From Silene noctiflora (taxonomy: Eukaryota; Streptophyta; Magnoliopsida; Caryophyllales; Caryophyllaceae), in contig VHZZ01003493.1 in NCBI GenBank assembly GCA_009801015.1, positions 27,299 to 61,542 of the forward strand: 34,244 bases of DNA, written 5' to 3'. Below are positions 22,001 through 29,039 of this stretch, in pieces (position 1 is the first letter of the stretch; every line of letters starts with the position of its first letter). Made by a program: the position numbers and the translations under genes. The notes below the pieces were generated by a model. That model was not told where the DNA came from and did no database searches. It saw nothing but the letters and a program-made list of their open reading frames with translations.

Positions 22001-22224
22001 GACCAACTAGCCCTAAAGATACGTCTGCTTCACCGAACACTGCCTCCAAGAATGTCACTAAAAGAAGTCCTGTTGTAACTAAAGAAGGGATGACCGAGCA
22101 AAGAGCTGAACTGACAAAGGTCAAAGTTGATTCTCCAAATCTCTCTTCCAAAGCCAATTCCGAGGGCAGTAAAGTTCCTCCGGGGAAGTTTGTTAGAGTA
22201 CCGGCATCTCAAGACGGGCAGTGA
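830..22224 (+). CDS. PNP1: Polynucleotide phosphorylase, probably chloroplastic (24 exons, about 912 aa)
   Basis: PNPase is a homotrimeric 3'-5' phosphorolytic exoribonuclease that can also add nucleotide tails; in plant chloroplasts it trims mRNA and 23S rRNA 3' ends and takes part in RNA decay. Coding exons: 830-1099, 2751-2819, 3083-3189, 3898-3940, 4521-4604, 5056-5120, 5227-5383, 5508-5564, 5646-5759, 6875-7138, 9394-9468, 11410-11523, 11740-11832, 12658-12836, 14158-14341, 14427-14474, 14614-14686, 15159-15232, 15318-15425, 15512-15606, 18921-18984, 19853-19906, 19990-20031, 21919-22224. All junctions are GT...AG and keep frame. Domain order: transit peptide (about 1-55), RNase PH core 1 (about 70-280), helical linker (about 285-375), RNase PH core 2 (about 411-660), KH (about 684-750, GSGG at 701-704), S1 (about 754-825), disordered tail. 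The phosphate-binding serines 562-564 and the equivalents of E. coli D486, D492 and K494 (D617, D623, K625) are present. The length is close to the roughly 920 aa of chloroplast homologues. The chloroplast rather than mitochondrial assignment is inferred from overall likeness and the N-terminus. Confidence 0.95.
1100..2750 (+). other. PNPase intron 1
   Basis: A 1651-bp GT...AG intron. Around 1917-1955 it has a fragment of a dispersed repeat (GGCTTAAAATTAAGTGTCC) that recurs in introns 3 and 23. Near 2388-2403 there is a MITE-like end (GGGACGGAAGTA) without a clear partner. No gene is seen in it. Confidence 0.8.
2751..2819 (+). CDS. PNP1: PNPase exon 2: RNase PH core 1
   Basis: Residues 91-113, phase 0 on both sides. 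It contains ETGHIGRQA and VTVTDGET, the conserved opening strands of the first RNase PH core. Acceptor TTTGACAG, donor GTAAGT. Confidence 0.93.
3083..3189 (+). CDS. PNP1: PNPase exon 3: RNase PH core 1
   Basis: Residues 114 to the split Ser149. It carries the typical [17 protein letters not shown] stretch of PNPases. It ends ACTAG before GTATAG, and the serine codon is completed by the T that opens exon 4. Confidence 0.93.
3190..3897 (+). other. PNPase intron 3 with a dispersed repeat
   Basis: A 708-bp intron. From about 3560 to 3745 it holds a repeat with TCTAAAATGAAGTGTCGAAG and GTCGGACACGTGGCAC, related to sequences at 20530-20640 and 29040-29235. No coding signal is seen. Confidence 0.7.
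3898..3940 (+). CDS. PNP1: PNPase exon 4: microexon with the FFKREGR loop
   Basis: A 43-nt exon completing Ser149 and giving [14 protein letters not shown] (150-163), the conserved basic loop thought to guide RNA in the trimer channel. Acceptor TAGCAG, donor GTACAA. Confidence 0.93.
3941..5055 (+). other. PNPase introns 4 and 5 (around exon 5)
   Basis: Introns 3941-4520 (580 bp) and 4605-5055 (451 bp). They are T-rich with a 16-T tract before the exon 5 acceptor. I see no repeats or genes in them. Confidence 0.75.
4521..4604 (+). CDS. PNP1: PNPase exon 5: RLIDRPLR motif
   Basis: Residues 164-191, after a 16-T tract and CCCAG. It contains RLIDRPLR (168-175), a PNPase signature. Thr176 and Leu179 stand where homologues I know usually have proline. 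Confidence 0.93.
5056..5120 (+). CDS. PNP1: PNPase exon 6: RNase PH core 1
   Basis: Residues 192 to the split Val213, including VLSYDG and AVTAAGIAV, which match the helix following the active face of core 1. Acceptor GTCAAG, donor GTATGT. Confidence 0.92.
5227..5383 (+). CDS. PNP1: PNPase exon 7: RNase PH core 1
   Basis: Completes Val213 and encodes residues 214-265, with [16 protein letters not shown] and [15 protein letters not shown], typical PNPase core strands. Acceptor ATGCAG, donor GTTTGT. Confidence 0.93.
5508..5564 (+). CDS. PNP1: PNPase exon 8: end of RNase PH core 1
   Basis: Residues 266-284 ([19 protein letters not shown]). The LPEE...A...G pattern closes core 1. Acceptor CTGCAG, donor GTAGAA. 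Confidence 0.93.
5646..5759 (+). CDS. PNP1: PNPase exon 9: start of helical linker domain
   Basis: Residues 285-322, the first helices of the all-alpha domain that joins the two RNase PH cores. It ends HVE before GTATGT. Confidence 0.92.
6417..6544. mobile_element. Stowaway-type MITE in PNPase intron 9
   Basis: A 128-bp element starting CTCCCTCTGTTTCGAC and ending GAGATGGAGGG, flanked by TA on both sides (6415-6416, 6545-6546). CTCCCTCYGT ends and a TA target are typical of Stowaway (Tc1/mariner) MITEs. It has no coding capacity. The rest of intron 9 (5760-6874) shows nothing recognisable. Confidence 0.65.
6875..7138 (+). CDS. PNP1: PNPase exon 10: helical linker and acidic stretch
   Basis: Residues 323-410. 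A helical stretch is followed by a very acidic stretch, 376-397 ([12 protein letters not shown]... to GD), which is also acidic in plant chloroplast PNPases and absent from E. coli PNPase. It ends SIPM before GTAAAA. Confidence 0.92.
7525..7860. repeat. Tandem duplication of about 170 bp in intron 10
   Basis: Two diverged units are in tandem: GAAGTATAT at 7561 and 7738, and GATAAGATATGTTTGCTTGT at 7637 and 7806. The offset falls from 177 to 169 bp because the second unit lacks 8 bp. The units differ at scattered positions, so the duplication is not recent. Confidence 0.75.
8110..8400. mobile_element. MITE-like remnant in intron 10
   Basis: It opens with GGGCTTGTTTGGATTGG, typical of the ends of plant hAT or Harbinger MITEs, followed by G-rich sequence and then a complementary C-rich block (8280-8335, CCCTCCCC runs). 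A fragment of similar style, with GGAGGGAAAA and CCATCCCCTCC, lies at 11575-11665 in intron 12. Ends and target duplication are not clear. Confidence 0.45.
8398..8730. repeat. Truncated repeat in intron 10
   Basis: CACGTGGTACCCTTAAACTTTG followed by GTGGTGCCC, then ATCTATAAGTTGATAAAACG and similar phrases. It resembles one arm of a long foldback element like that at 28431-28872, but no opposite arm is seen, so it is probably a truncated copy. Confidence 0.35.
9394..9468 (+). CDS. PNP1: PNPase exon 11: entry to RNase PH core 2
   Basis: Residues 411-435, reading [14 protein letters not shown] and ending RRRIVE. It leads into core 2. Acceptor TTGGCAG, donor GTATGA. Confidence 0.93.
9743..11146 (-). 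mobile_element. Non-autonomous Helitron in PNPase intron 11
   Basis: Read on the minus strand, it starts TCTCCTATATACTAAGAG (from 11146) and ends with a GC-rich hairpin (palindrome GCGCATGCATGCGC, 9757-9770), a short spacer and CTAG (9746-9743). The flanks are A (9742) and T (11147), the AT target expected of Helitrons. It is 1404 bp long with no RepHel ORF. It contains a nested inverted-repeat element. It accounts for most of intron 11 (9469-11409) and leaves both splice sites intact. Confidence 0.75.
10190..11015. mobile_element. TIR element nested in the intron 11 Helitron
   Basis: A perfect inverted match of 17 bp (GTACACATTTTACTCAT at 10202-10218, its complement at 10994-11010) lies near both ends. 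The interior has GC-rich blocks (10350-10440, 10610-10690) unlike the AT-rich Helitron arms. Exact ends and target duplication could not be fixed. It may be a non-autonomous DNA transposon or captured sequence. Confidence 0.5.
11410..11523 (+). CDS. PNP1: PNPase exon 12: RNase PH core 2, arginine motifs
   Basis: Residues 436-473. It contains [12 protein letters not shown] and [16 protein letters not shown] (458-473), the RNase PH signature with its phosphate-contacting arginine region. Gly447 stands where homologues have an acidic residue. Confidence 0.95.
11740..11832 (+). CDS. PNP1: PNPase exon 13: RNase PH core 2
   Basis: Residues 474-504, with [18 protein letters not shown] and KRFYLQ, the conserved strand and loop of core 2. 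Acceptor TTACAG, donor GTAAAT. Confidence 0.94.
11833..12657 (+). other. PNPase intron 13
   Basis: An 825-bp GT...AG intron. It has ACTACTCCGTATTTGACTTG near 12476, possibly a MITE trace. No other structure or coding signal is seen. Confidence 0.7.
12658..12836 (+). CDS. PNP1: PNPase exon 14: RNase PH core 2 with phosphate-binding serines
   Basis: Residues 505 to the split Ser564. It contains [29 protein letters not shown] and ESNGSS. The run of serines at 562-564 corresponds to the phosphate site of bacterial PNPase, and the third serine is split across the intron. Confidence 0.95.
12943..13370. repeat. Diverged direct duplication in intron 14
   Basis: About 150 bp starting at 12943 (TAATGTGATCCAAAA) recur from 13212 with many small changes. 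Shared phrases are GTGCTAAAGAGAG, TATCTCTCTAA, ATAAAAAGTCAAAT, ACCACTAACA and CACAATTAG. The offset is about 269 bp. Confidence 0.7.
13600..13975. repeat. GCGCCTT-type dispersed repeat in intron 14
   Basis: Many variants of GGCGCACCTTG, GGTGCGCCTT and GCCTTGCGC are clustered, as in a family of dispersed repeats known in many plant genomes. No ORF runs through it and no clear target duplication was seen. Confidence 0.5.
14158..14341 (+). CDS. PNP1: PNPase exon 15: catalytic acidic residues
   Basis: Completes Ser564 and encodes residues 565-625: [18 protein letters not shown], then GIAMGLV, then [11 protein letters not shown]. Asp617, Asp623 and Lys625 match the catalytic D486, D492 and K494 of E. 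coli PNPase. Confidence 0.96.
14427..14474 (+). CDS. PNP1: PNPase exon 16
   Basis: Residues 626-641 ([16 protein letters not shown]), the PNPase motif that directly follows the catalytic DFK. Acceptor TCGCAG, donor GTCAAC. Confidence 0.94.
14614..14686 (+). CDS. PNP1: PNPase exon 17: end of RNase PH core 2
   Basis: Residues 642-665 plus the first base of Ala666. [20 protein letters not shown] is the closing helix of core 2. The donor is GTAAAA. Confidence 0.93.
15159..15232 (+). CDS. PNP1: PNPase exon 18: linker to KH domain
   Basis: Completes Ala666 and runs to Lys690, including the proline-rich linker [14 protein letters not shown] and the first KH strand. Acceptor CAACAG, donor GTAAGC. 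Confidence 0.93.
15318..15425 (+). CDS. PNP1: PNPase exon 19: KH RNA-binding domain
   Basis: Residues 691-726. The KH signature [17 protein letters not shown] contains the GSGG loop (701-704) that contacts RNA. Acceptor TCATAG, donor GTGAGC. Confidence 0.95.
15512..15606 (+). CDS. PNP1: PNPase exon 20: end of KH, start of S1
   Basis: Residues 727 to the split Arg758. It finishes the KH fold and opens the S1 domain at VPTIGDVYR. It is followed by the largest intron (15607-18920). Confidence 0.94.
15668..16466. mobile_element. TA-flanked TIR element of 0.8 kb in intron 20
   Basis: The left end (CCACCCTCTTATTTTCTTTACACGTTCC style, from about 15668) is matched in inverse by the right end (AAATGGGAAGAAAATAGGAGGGAG, ending 16466). 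TA lies on both sides (15666-15667, 16467-16468). The interior has a C-rich block with CCACCACCACC (15780-16110) and a GGT-rich block (16160-16350). A 214-codon open frame there is low-complexity and not credible as a gene. Confidence 0.5.
16467..18920 (+). other. Rest of PNPase intron 20
   Basis: AT-rich sequence without a gene. Around 17010-17190 CTACCTAACATTT-like phrases recur several times (ACTACCTAACATT, ACTATCTAACATTT, CTACCTAAC), and 17450-18110 is strongly purine-rich with GAGGAAAA and GGGGAAAA runs. This looks like a decayed mobile element, but I could not define ends. Confidence 0.6.
18921..18984 (+). CDS. PNP1: PNPase exon 21: S1 domain
   Basis: Completes Arg758 and encodes 759-779. 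[14 protein letters not shown] is the S1 core; Val770 replaces the alanine of the usual YGAFVE. Acceptor TTGCAG, donor GTACAC. Confidence 0.94.
18985..19852 (+). other. PNPase intron 21, with an ambiguous base
   Basis: An 868-bp GT...AG intron. The base at 19515 is N, the only ambiguous base in the window. No repeat or gene is recognised. Confidence 0.75.
19853..19906 (+). CDS. PNP1: PNPase exon 22: S1 domain
   Basis: Residues 780-797 ([18 protein letters not shown]); G(L)CHISEL is a hallmark of S1 domains. Acceptor TGTGCAG, donor GTAAGT. Confidence 0.94.
19990..20031 (+). CDS. PNP1: PNPase exon 23: S1 domain
   Basis: A 42-nt exon, residues 798-811 ([14 protein letters not shown]), the fourth S1 strand. 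Acceptor CCGCAG, donor GTTCCT. Confidence 0.93.
20530..20640. repeat. Dispersed GTGTCC-type repeat in intron 23
   Basis: It contains CGACACGGGTGTGTGTCC and, from 20602, TTGGCTTAAAATGAGGTGTC. The latter matches introns 1 and 3 closely. A longer GTGTCCGAC-rich relative lies at 29040-29235. Confidence 0.6.
20800..21175. repeat. GTGG-rich low-complexity tract in intron 23
   Basis: GT and G dominate, with GGTGGTG, GTGGTGGGTG and a repeated GTTGTGGTTGTGGTCAGTG (about 21008 and 21053) forming a short internal duplication. Open frames on both strands here are products of this bias. Confidence 0.7.
21210..21430. mobile_element. TA-flanked MITE in intron 23
   Basis: A 221-bp element: left end CTCCCTTCATCCCGGTCATTTGT, right end complementary (ACAAATGACCTGGACGGAGGGAG), flanked by TA (21208-21209, 21431-21432). 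This fits the Stowaway style. A similar left end (CTCCCTCCTGTCCCCATTCA) at 20383 has no partner and may be the stump of a related copy. Confidence 0.65.
21919..22224 (+). CDS. PNP1: PNPase exon 24: end of S1 and disordered tail
   Basis: Residues 812-912 and stop TGA (22222-22224). [14 protein letters not shown] closes the S1 domain. The rest (about 826-912) is rich in Ser, Lys, Thr and Pro, with no recognisable fold. Such tails differ widely between plant species. Confidence 0.93.
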   Translation, partial: VNEKGQLRLSRRALIPDADPLIPSTKQRPTSPKDTSASPNTASKNVTKRSPVVTKEGMTEQRAELTKVKVDSPNLSSKANSEGSKVPPGKFVRVPASQDGQ

Positions 22225-22640
22225 AACTCAAAGTAGCGTACTAAATACAGATGCTAAAACCAGGATAGTCCATTATACGGCTGTCGGTATTCGTTTTCAG
22301 AGTCAGGGTTCATCAACAATATTTCCAAGAATCTAAGACTTGCCATCTTTGGCCGGGAAGTTAGGTATGAGCTTTCGCCTCTCACTCTGATTCTTCACCT
22401 GATGATTTTTGATTATAGCTCTTCATCAGTCAATAATGTTCCCCCGTATAGTTCGTGGGGGTCTGCGGCTAAAGATGGACTGATAAGATTTTACGCGCCT
22501 GGAGAGATGACTGTTACATGGTTTCATGCTTGCACAACAACTTGTGCGGCAAAGAATACTTGAAACATATGCTTACGAGTAGACGAGCTTTTCCATTTTT
22601 TTTGGTAGTTGTAATGTAGAGTTTGAGTTAAGAAAAAAAG
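22225..22640 (+). other. Probable PNPase 3' UTR
   Basis: The sequence after the stop continues in mixed composition to about 22620, where TTGTAATGTAGAGTTTGAGTT and then an A-run follow a T-run, similar to plant far-upstream and cleavage regions. AATAAT near 22433 is another possible near-upstream element. The cleavage site cannot be fixed from sequence alone. Confidence 0.4.
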
Positions 22641-24008
22641 TAAACATCAGCTCTTAGTCATCTAGTTTAAGAGAAGCAGTTGTGTTATTTTCAACTTTTT
22701 TGTTCATGATATCATTTGTTGAATACCAAAAATACAGCATGTTTGTAACTCTTCTGTATTGATCTTGCAATATTGAATGGCAGCTTAACAGATAGAAAGT
22801 GTCGTCTGTCACCTTCAGATACTTGGGAAATTTGTAACACAAACAATACAAACAGGTTATGGAACGGCATAAGCTCAAATCCAATCAGATAACAGGCCAT
22901 TGATACCACGGAAAATGATATGAAGCCTCGGTCTTCTCTCCATAAATCAGAAATTGGATTGTAGTATTAGATTGGACACTCTTGCGAAAATCCTGTTGGT
23001 TTAAGCTTCGAACACTTGATATATGAAATCGTTATTCACGGAGATGTTCTCAAAGAGTCGTAAAATTGAAATCGGTAGAAAGTAGGACATTCTGTTAAAT
23101 TAGCCCAAACTCTGGAACACCAAAAGAGAAGTATTCCTACCTTAACTGATGTTCTCCTTGAGGAAAAACATAGAATTGATTTTTATGAAGGCCTAGGGTT
23201 AGCAGGGTACTGCGAAAATAAACTATAGATGGCTTCATATTAGCGCTTGATGTATAAAATTAAAATTATTTCAACATATTTATTTCAAAGTTTGTGAAGG
23301 AAGCACTAGGAAATAAATATATAATCCACAAATGTAGTTGATAATAAACAGCATTATTTGTGTTTGGTGACCATAATAAAATGAGAAGTGTAGTAGCATG
23401 ACATTGCACGGTGTTACGACTAGTGACCCCCCGGAGTATGGCCGCCGTTGGGTCCAGTGTTATAATCATTTGTCGAGATGGCCATCCTTCGTGGTAGTGA
23501 CGTTTCCATTTCATCTTCTATCTCCATTTCTTCTGGTGTTGCCCTGATATCCTCCTGCTTGTTTCACGCATATATGGAATTAACATTATCGTACATGTTC
23601 ATCTTATGTAAAAAAACCACACTTCACACTTGTATGTTTTATTATGCTTTCGAATTATGAAAATATGTACAAAAAAAAAAAAGACATTTTGAATCATAAT
23701 CAATAATAAAAGGTAAATGGGTACGACAAAATATAGGATATAGTAACATTAAATAAAAATTGTTTAATAATAGGGTTAAACTCATGACTTTTAAGCAGAT
23801 GAACCAGAAAATCCCCACAAGTACGTCCGCATAGACCTCTTGGGCGAAGGATTTGGGAAGTGGTTTTATGAGTGGTAAAATTGGGTAAGAGTGGGGAAAC
23901 GGTCTCAATGCAGTCTGACATATTTTGAAGGGTAAGTAGTATATTTCATTCCAGGTAAGAAAAGGCATAATGGATTGGGATAGGGAGAGGTTTTTGATGG
24001 CAATCAAA
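22641..24008. other. Intergenic sequence without a recognised feature
   Basis: Open frames here are short and unlike any protein I know. AT-rich with an A-run at 23671-23682. I cannot exclude the 3' end of a gene. Confidence 0.6.
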
Positions 24009-25802
24009 CTAGTCGTGCAAATTGCACGGGTATGTGATTATAAATGTTATTATCTTCAAGTTTTTCTAAGATGTTTATATTTTACATGTCATATTTAAAA
24101 ATTTGTTGATCAATTACATTTGTAATTCATAATTTCTTAAAGACAAATCTATATAGACAAAAATTTATTTCACTTAAAAAGATATATCTAAAAAAGTTAT
24201 CACCTGCAAAAAAATGTAGTTACACGGTACAATAATAAATAAATGGTACTCCTATTACAAATTCTGAAATTTTTGTTAGTACATAATGGCATATGTTGTG
24301 CTACTTTCGGAACGGTCCTTGCCTTAATTTTTTTCTCCATTTTTTCTTTGTACATAGGGATATTAGACCTGTCAAGTCATGACTGACTCGACCTGACCCA
24401 TTTTTTGCAGGTCAAAACCCAAAAATTTCAACCCGCGATCCGAATCCAAAATGACCCATTAATTTAGAGTCGTGACCCAACCCCGAATGGGTCGACCCGT
24501 TGGTCAAAGATAAATTAAGAACTTTTTTAAAATACTAATATTTGAAAGTGGTTAATTTTTTTTTTTTTTAGTACTTAAAATTACACACTGTTAAAAATCA
24601 AATTTTTAGCATTTTTAAAATAGAAAATCTTAATATGAAGTTAGTTTTTGTTACAAATTGAGACTTATATGTTATTGTAATTTAAACACAAATGTTATAT
24701 AAATAGCATTAGTAGATCTCATGAGAGACCGTCTCCCACTAAATTAGTGGGTGACATAATATGGAAAATACTCGTAAAAAATAAGTTACTCCCTCCCCTT
24801 ATTATGTGAGAGGTCTCTCAATAACGCTATTGAGAGACCGTCTCTCTAAAGTTTTTGTGAGAAACATTATTATTTGTATAAGATAAATCATTTCAATGTA
24901 AAAATAACATTATTTTTTGTATAATAAGAAAATGAATACATATTTGGTGGTTTAGTCAAAATTTAAGTACACACAAAGAATGGTAATGGGTGGTTTATGG
25001 GTAGAAAGCATAATAGACACGCAAGTAAAGTGGTGAATGGACATTTATTTTGCATTGAAACGTTGTAAAATGTACGAAAATTTGTTCTGTGCATAGAAAA
25101 TGAGAGATGACGTGGTTTATTCACAAGTGTTTTAATGTTCTTGCTTTAATAGAGTAAAGATTTTTAAAAATTAAAAAAATTAAAGGTATTATATTTAAAA
25201 AAAAAAAAACGTTTGTATTTATTAAATATTTGTTATGTTATTATAAAATATTTCAGTCGAGTTTATATTTTTTAAGATTATTGCAACTATATGCATGATT
25301 GAATATATTTATGATTTTAAAATTATTTTTTTTTTAAAAAAAGAAATTTTTATATTTTGTTTTTTAGTTTCTTTATTCATTTACAGCTAATTTATAATTG
25401 CATTTTGTATTTATTTTTTTATAAATTCATATAATATAATAATTTTTATAAAACCATGCGATTTGTGTAACAACATTGATTTGTTATTAATCGGTGTATT
25501 TTTTTGTACGTTATTGTTATTGTATTTTATTACTGTAATAAAAATTTGGATTGTATTTGTATCAATTGGTGTAATTTATTATTATTATTATCGTAATATA
25601 AATTATTCTAAATCGTTTTTATAATTTGTACACGTACAAATTATAAACATAATCATTTATGTACAAAACATAAACATAGACGAAATTTAATTAATTCCTT
25701 AATCTTTGCCGTGGGTTCCGCATTCAATGTTAAAAAAAAAAAACCGTGTATGTGGTGACGTGGCTGCACAGATTTGTACGAAATGTTTATGTATTTATAT
25801 AA
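24009..25802 (-). mobile_element. Helitron copy A (non-autonomous)
   Basis: Read on the minus strand, it begins near 25802 with TATATAAATACATAAACATT followed by GCAGCCACGTCACC and ends with the hairpin CGTGCAA-A-TTGCACG (24028-24014) and ACTAG (24013-24009). The right half (about 25380-25800) is clearly related to copy B (27430-27930). The 5' TC is altered, and copy B abuts it directly. There is no coding capacity. Confidence 0.6.
24812..24839. repeat. Perfect hairpin in Helitron copy A
   Basis: GGTCTCTCAATA and TATTGAGAGACC pair over 12 bp around the loop ACGC. AGAGACCGTCTC occurs both here and at 24724-24735, so this is probably a small foldback repeat inserted within the Helitron. Confidence 0.6.
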
Positions 25803-25803
25803 A

Positions 25804-27587
25804 CTAGTTTTAATCCCGCGTAAATTGCGCGGGATTACTTCTAAACATTAGCTATAATCAAAACTTTAAAATTATATTATTTTACATTAGCTATAATTAC
25901 TTATTAAGCTATTGTACTTTTTAGTAAAACTTTAAAATAAACAATTTTTTTTGCTTTTTAAAAAAGATGGATTATTTCAAAAAGGGAGAAATCATATGAA
26001 ATTTTGATTTTTAAATATTGAAGTTTTAAACACATGCAAATAGCACGGGTTTTAGTTTCAAGTTTTATTATAATCAAATAATGTAAAAAAAATCGATTTA
26101 AATTTTAGAAAAAGTCATATTTAAAATTTGCGATTTGAATTATAATTTCATGTCGCGTATATGGCTTCAGATATAAATGGACCTCACCCGCCCCATTCTT
26201 TTATGTCACTCACAACTTAAAACTTAACCTAATAATTCATCCCAATAGCGTTTTGTGGTCGACATGTTACTCCGAATCGTCGACAATATTTAATAAACTT
26301 CCCAAATGCATCTCTTAACCCAAACATTTCAATCAAACCATCGACAAACAATTTAATCATAAATCGAAACAACTAATATTAAATAACAAAAATCCTTTCA
26401 GTGGCCTTTCCCTATTATCAGTCATTGTTATTAAAAAAATATGGTTAAGTTTTACGAAATATATATAATATGAAGTCATATTTATAGTTTTAGATTTGAA
26501 CTATAAATAACATTTACCAATTAAGAAATTTTAAAAGATGAACCTAAAATATATGATGCATGAGGTCTAACGATTGACCGGGAAAGATGAAGTATTTTAT
26601 TTAAAAATTGGTAAAAGAAAAAAATGATGTCAAAACTTAATTTGACCCGTATAATGACCCTAGATCGACTGATAACTTTTATGATTTGATTGACATTCTA
26701 ACTCATTTGGTATATCCCGAACTAAGACGATGGTTACATGCTCAAGTAACAACTACCAAGTACGCATTATAATAACGGTTTTCTAATGGGTGAATCAAAC
26801 AACAAACGAATTAGCTACTAACTCACTGTAGATTATTAAATTTGGGACAAATCTAAAATGCCTAAACACATTTCTCAAATATATAATGGACTACCTGTGT
26901 CCATTATAAACCCTACTCTCCCACCTTATATAGAAAACCAAATACCAAACACATACATGTTTTATTCTCCACCGCCTCACACTGCCCTCATTTGTGCAAA
27001 TTTCCATCGCAAAAAATTCACCTCACTCACATACCATCTTCATCATCCATTGCACTCTAAATTTACGAAGTTCACTCTCAATCTCTATTTTAATATTTAA
27101 AGGTGTGCTTAATATCTGTTTTAGTATTTTTAACAGTCCAAATTTAATACATTTTTTTAACTATGTTTTTATTCTCAAATTTACCAGATTCAAATTTTTA
27201 TTGTTTAAAAGTTCCATTTAATGCCAAATCAAATCACAACAAAAAAGTCTGGTAGTTCTCATACCACTTTTTTTTTTTCTTAAGTGGCATTATTTGATAT
27301 TTTAAATACGTTTGTATTTTTTTTAATCTGGATTTGATATGGTGTCCAAATATTTTTTTATTCGATTAATATTTTTACTAAAATATTTCAAGACTCAAAA
27401 ATCAAAAAATGAAAATTCTAATATTTTTTTTAATTTTTTAATTCATTTACAACTAATTTATTTTAGTACTTAGTATTTAGTTTGTTTGTAAATTGATATT
27501 TTATTACCTAATAATCTACTAATTTTAGTAAAATCATGCGATTTTTGTAACAACATTACTTTTTTATCAATTGGTGTATTTTGTTTA

Positions 27588-27639
<52 letters not shown>

Positions 27640-27933
27640 GTCAAAAATTAGATTGTATTTAAATCAATTGGTTTAATTCATTATTATTTATTATTGTTGT
27701 AAAATTTTCGATTGAGTTATTTTTGATATAAATTATTCATAAATCGTTATTTATTATTATACATAAACGTAAACATTTACGTACAAAACATAAACATAGA
27801 CGGTTTTTTTTGTTAATTAATTCCATATTCTTTGCTGTGGGCCCCACATTTATTGTTTAAAAAAAATAAAAAGATTGGATGGGGGTGACGTGGCTTCACA
27901 GAATTGCATTAAATGTTAATGTATTTATATAGA
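25804..27933 (-). mobile_element. Helitron copy B (non-autonomous)
   Basis: On the minus strand it begins TCTATATAAATACATTAACA at 27933 and ends with the hairpin AATCCCGCG / CGCGGGATT (25836-25828 with 25820-25812), a short spacer and CTAG (25807-25804). The flanks are A (25803) and T (27934), as expected of AT insertion. It is 2130 bp long, with no RepHel ORF. It lies head-to-tail with copy A. Confidence 0.7.
27589..27639. repeat. (ATT)n microsatellite
   Basis: About 16 uninterrupted copies of TTA/ATT within Helitron copy B. Copy A has a shorter TTATTATTATTATT run at the matching place (about 25577), so the array expanded in copy B. Confidence 0.9.
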
Positions 27934-28203
27934 TAAGATATTTATTGTAATTTATTATTGTTGTAAAATTTTCGATTGAGTTATTTTTGATATAAATTAT
28001 TCATAAATCGTTATTTATTATTATACATAAACGTAAACATTTACGTACAAAACATAAACATAGACGGTTTTTTTTGTTAATTAATTCCATATTCTTTGCT
28101 GTGAGCCCCACATTTATTGTTTAAAAAAATAAAAAGATTGGATGGGGGTGACGTGGCTTCACAGAATTGCATTAAATGTTAATGTATTTATATAGATAAG
28201 ATA
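27687..28203. repeat. Direct duplication of the Helitron B 5' end
   Basis: 27687-27940 is repeated at 27951-28203, separated by TTTATTGTAA. I see only one substitution (GTGGGCC to GTGAGCC) and one A-run length change. The unit holds the 5' terminal 250 bp or so of the element, so the second unit is a solo 5' end whose terminus is at 28196. Confidence 0.85.
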
Positions 28204-28430
28204 AGATTTAACTTTTAGTCAGGCTTTGTTTTTTCCAGCTGAAAAAAAACTTAACTGAATATAATGGAGCTGAACGAAACTGAACTGAATTTAATGAAAG
28301 ATGGATTGAACTAAAATAAGCGTTAATCTGTGAAGAGATGAGTTGAACTGAACTAAATCAAGCTGAAATTAAGTCTAAAAGAAGAGGCTCTTAATCTCCC
28401 TTAAGATGGAGGTACATGTGATAATATTAA

Positions 28431-28872
28431 GGGATAATTTCCATGATACTCTTGAGATTTGCACTTTTCCCCCGAATAGCCCTACTTTTGTAAAAAAAAG
28501 AAAACATTTGACTGGTCATATCTCTTATATATGAGATTGAAATTTCCTAAGTGGAACGTCTTACGAGATCTTCAATTTGAAAAAATAAAAATCGTGATTT
28601 TCTGACATCTTAGAACGGAGTTAAAACTTTTCAAAATTTATTTGTTCAAGAAACTCTGTTTGGCTTTTATTTTCGATCACATATGCAGAAAATTATATGA
28701 AGTTTTTTTATTTCAAAATGATATCGTCTTTGTGAGATCTACAGTATTAGAAAAATAATCGCGACTTTACGGAATTATGACTAAGAGATATGGGCAGTTA
28801 AAATAATTTCATAAAAGTAGGGGAATTTGGGGGAAAAAATGCAAACTTCAGGGATACCATGAAAATTATCCC
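28431..28872. mobile_element. Mutator-like foldback MITE
   Basis: The element is 442 bp. The left arm GGGATAATTTCCATGATAC is mirrored by the right arm GTATCCCTGAAG... reading inward as GGGATAATTTTCATGGTA on the other strand. The similarity covers at least 70 bp. The 9-bp TAATATTAA stands on both sides (28422-28430, 28873-28881), the duplication length of Mutator-like elements. There is no ORF. Confidence 0.7.
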
Positions 28873-29039
28873 TAATATTAAAACGAGTCAAGTATCATTG
28901 CGTTTGAACATAAAAGACAAATTTACCATTTTCTCCATATATTATGCTTTTCTCTTATTCTAACTATTTGACCCGTTTTAGGGTCAACGTAAAACTTGAC
29001 CAAAAATATATATGGATATTTTTTTTTGGTTTTGACCAG

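Noticed and set aside
22363-22420. A small intron in the PNPase 3' UTR (AG/GTATGA to ATTATAG)
   Set aside because: It would be under 60 nt, too short for most plant introns, with no evidence of use.
22654-24007. Several minus-strand open frames of 60-121 codons downstream of PNPase
   Set aside because: They overlap one another, lack motifs and clear splice context, and fit chance in AT-rich sequence.
27589-27639. (ATT)n array as a CRISPR or satellite
   Set aside because: It is a simple trinucleotide microsatellite without spacers, in a plant genome.
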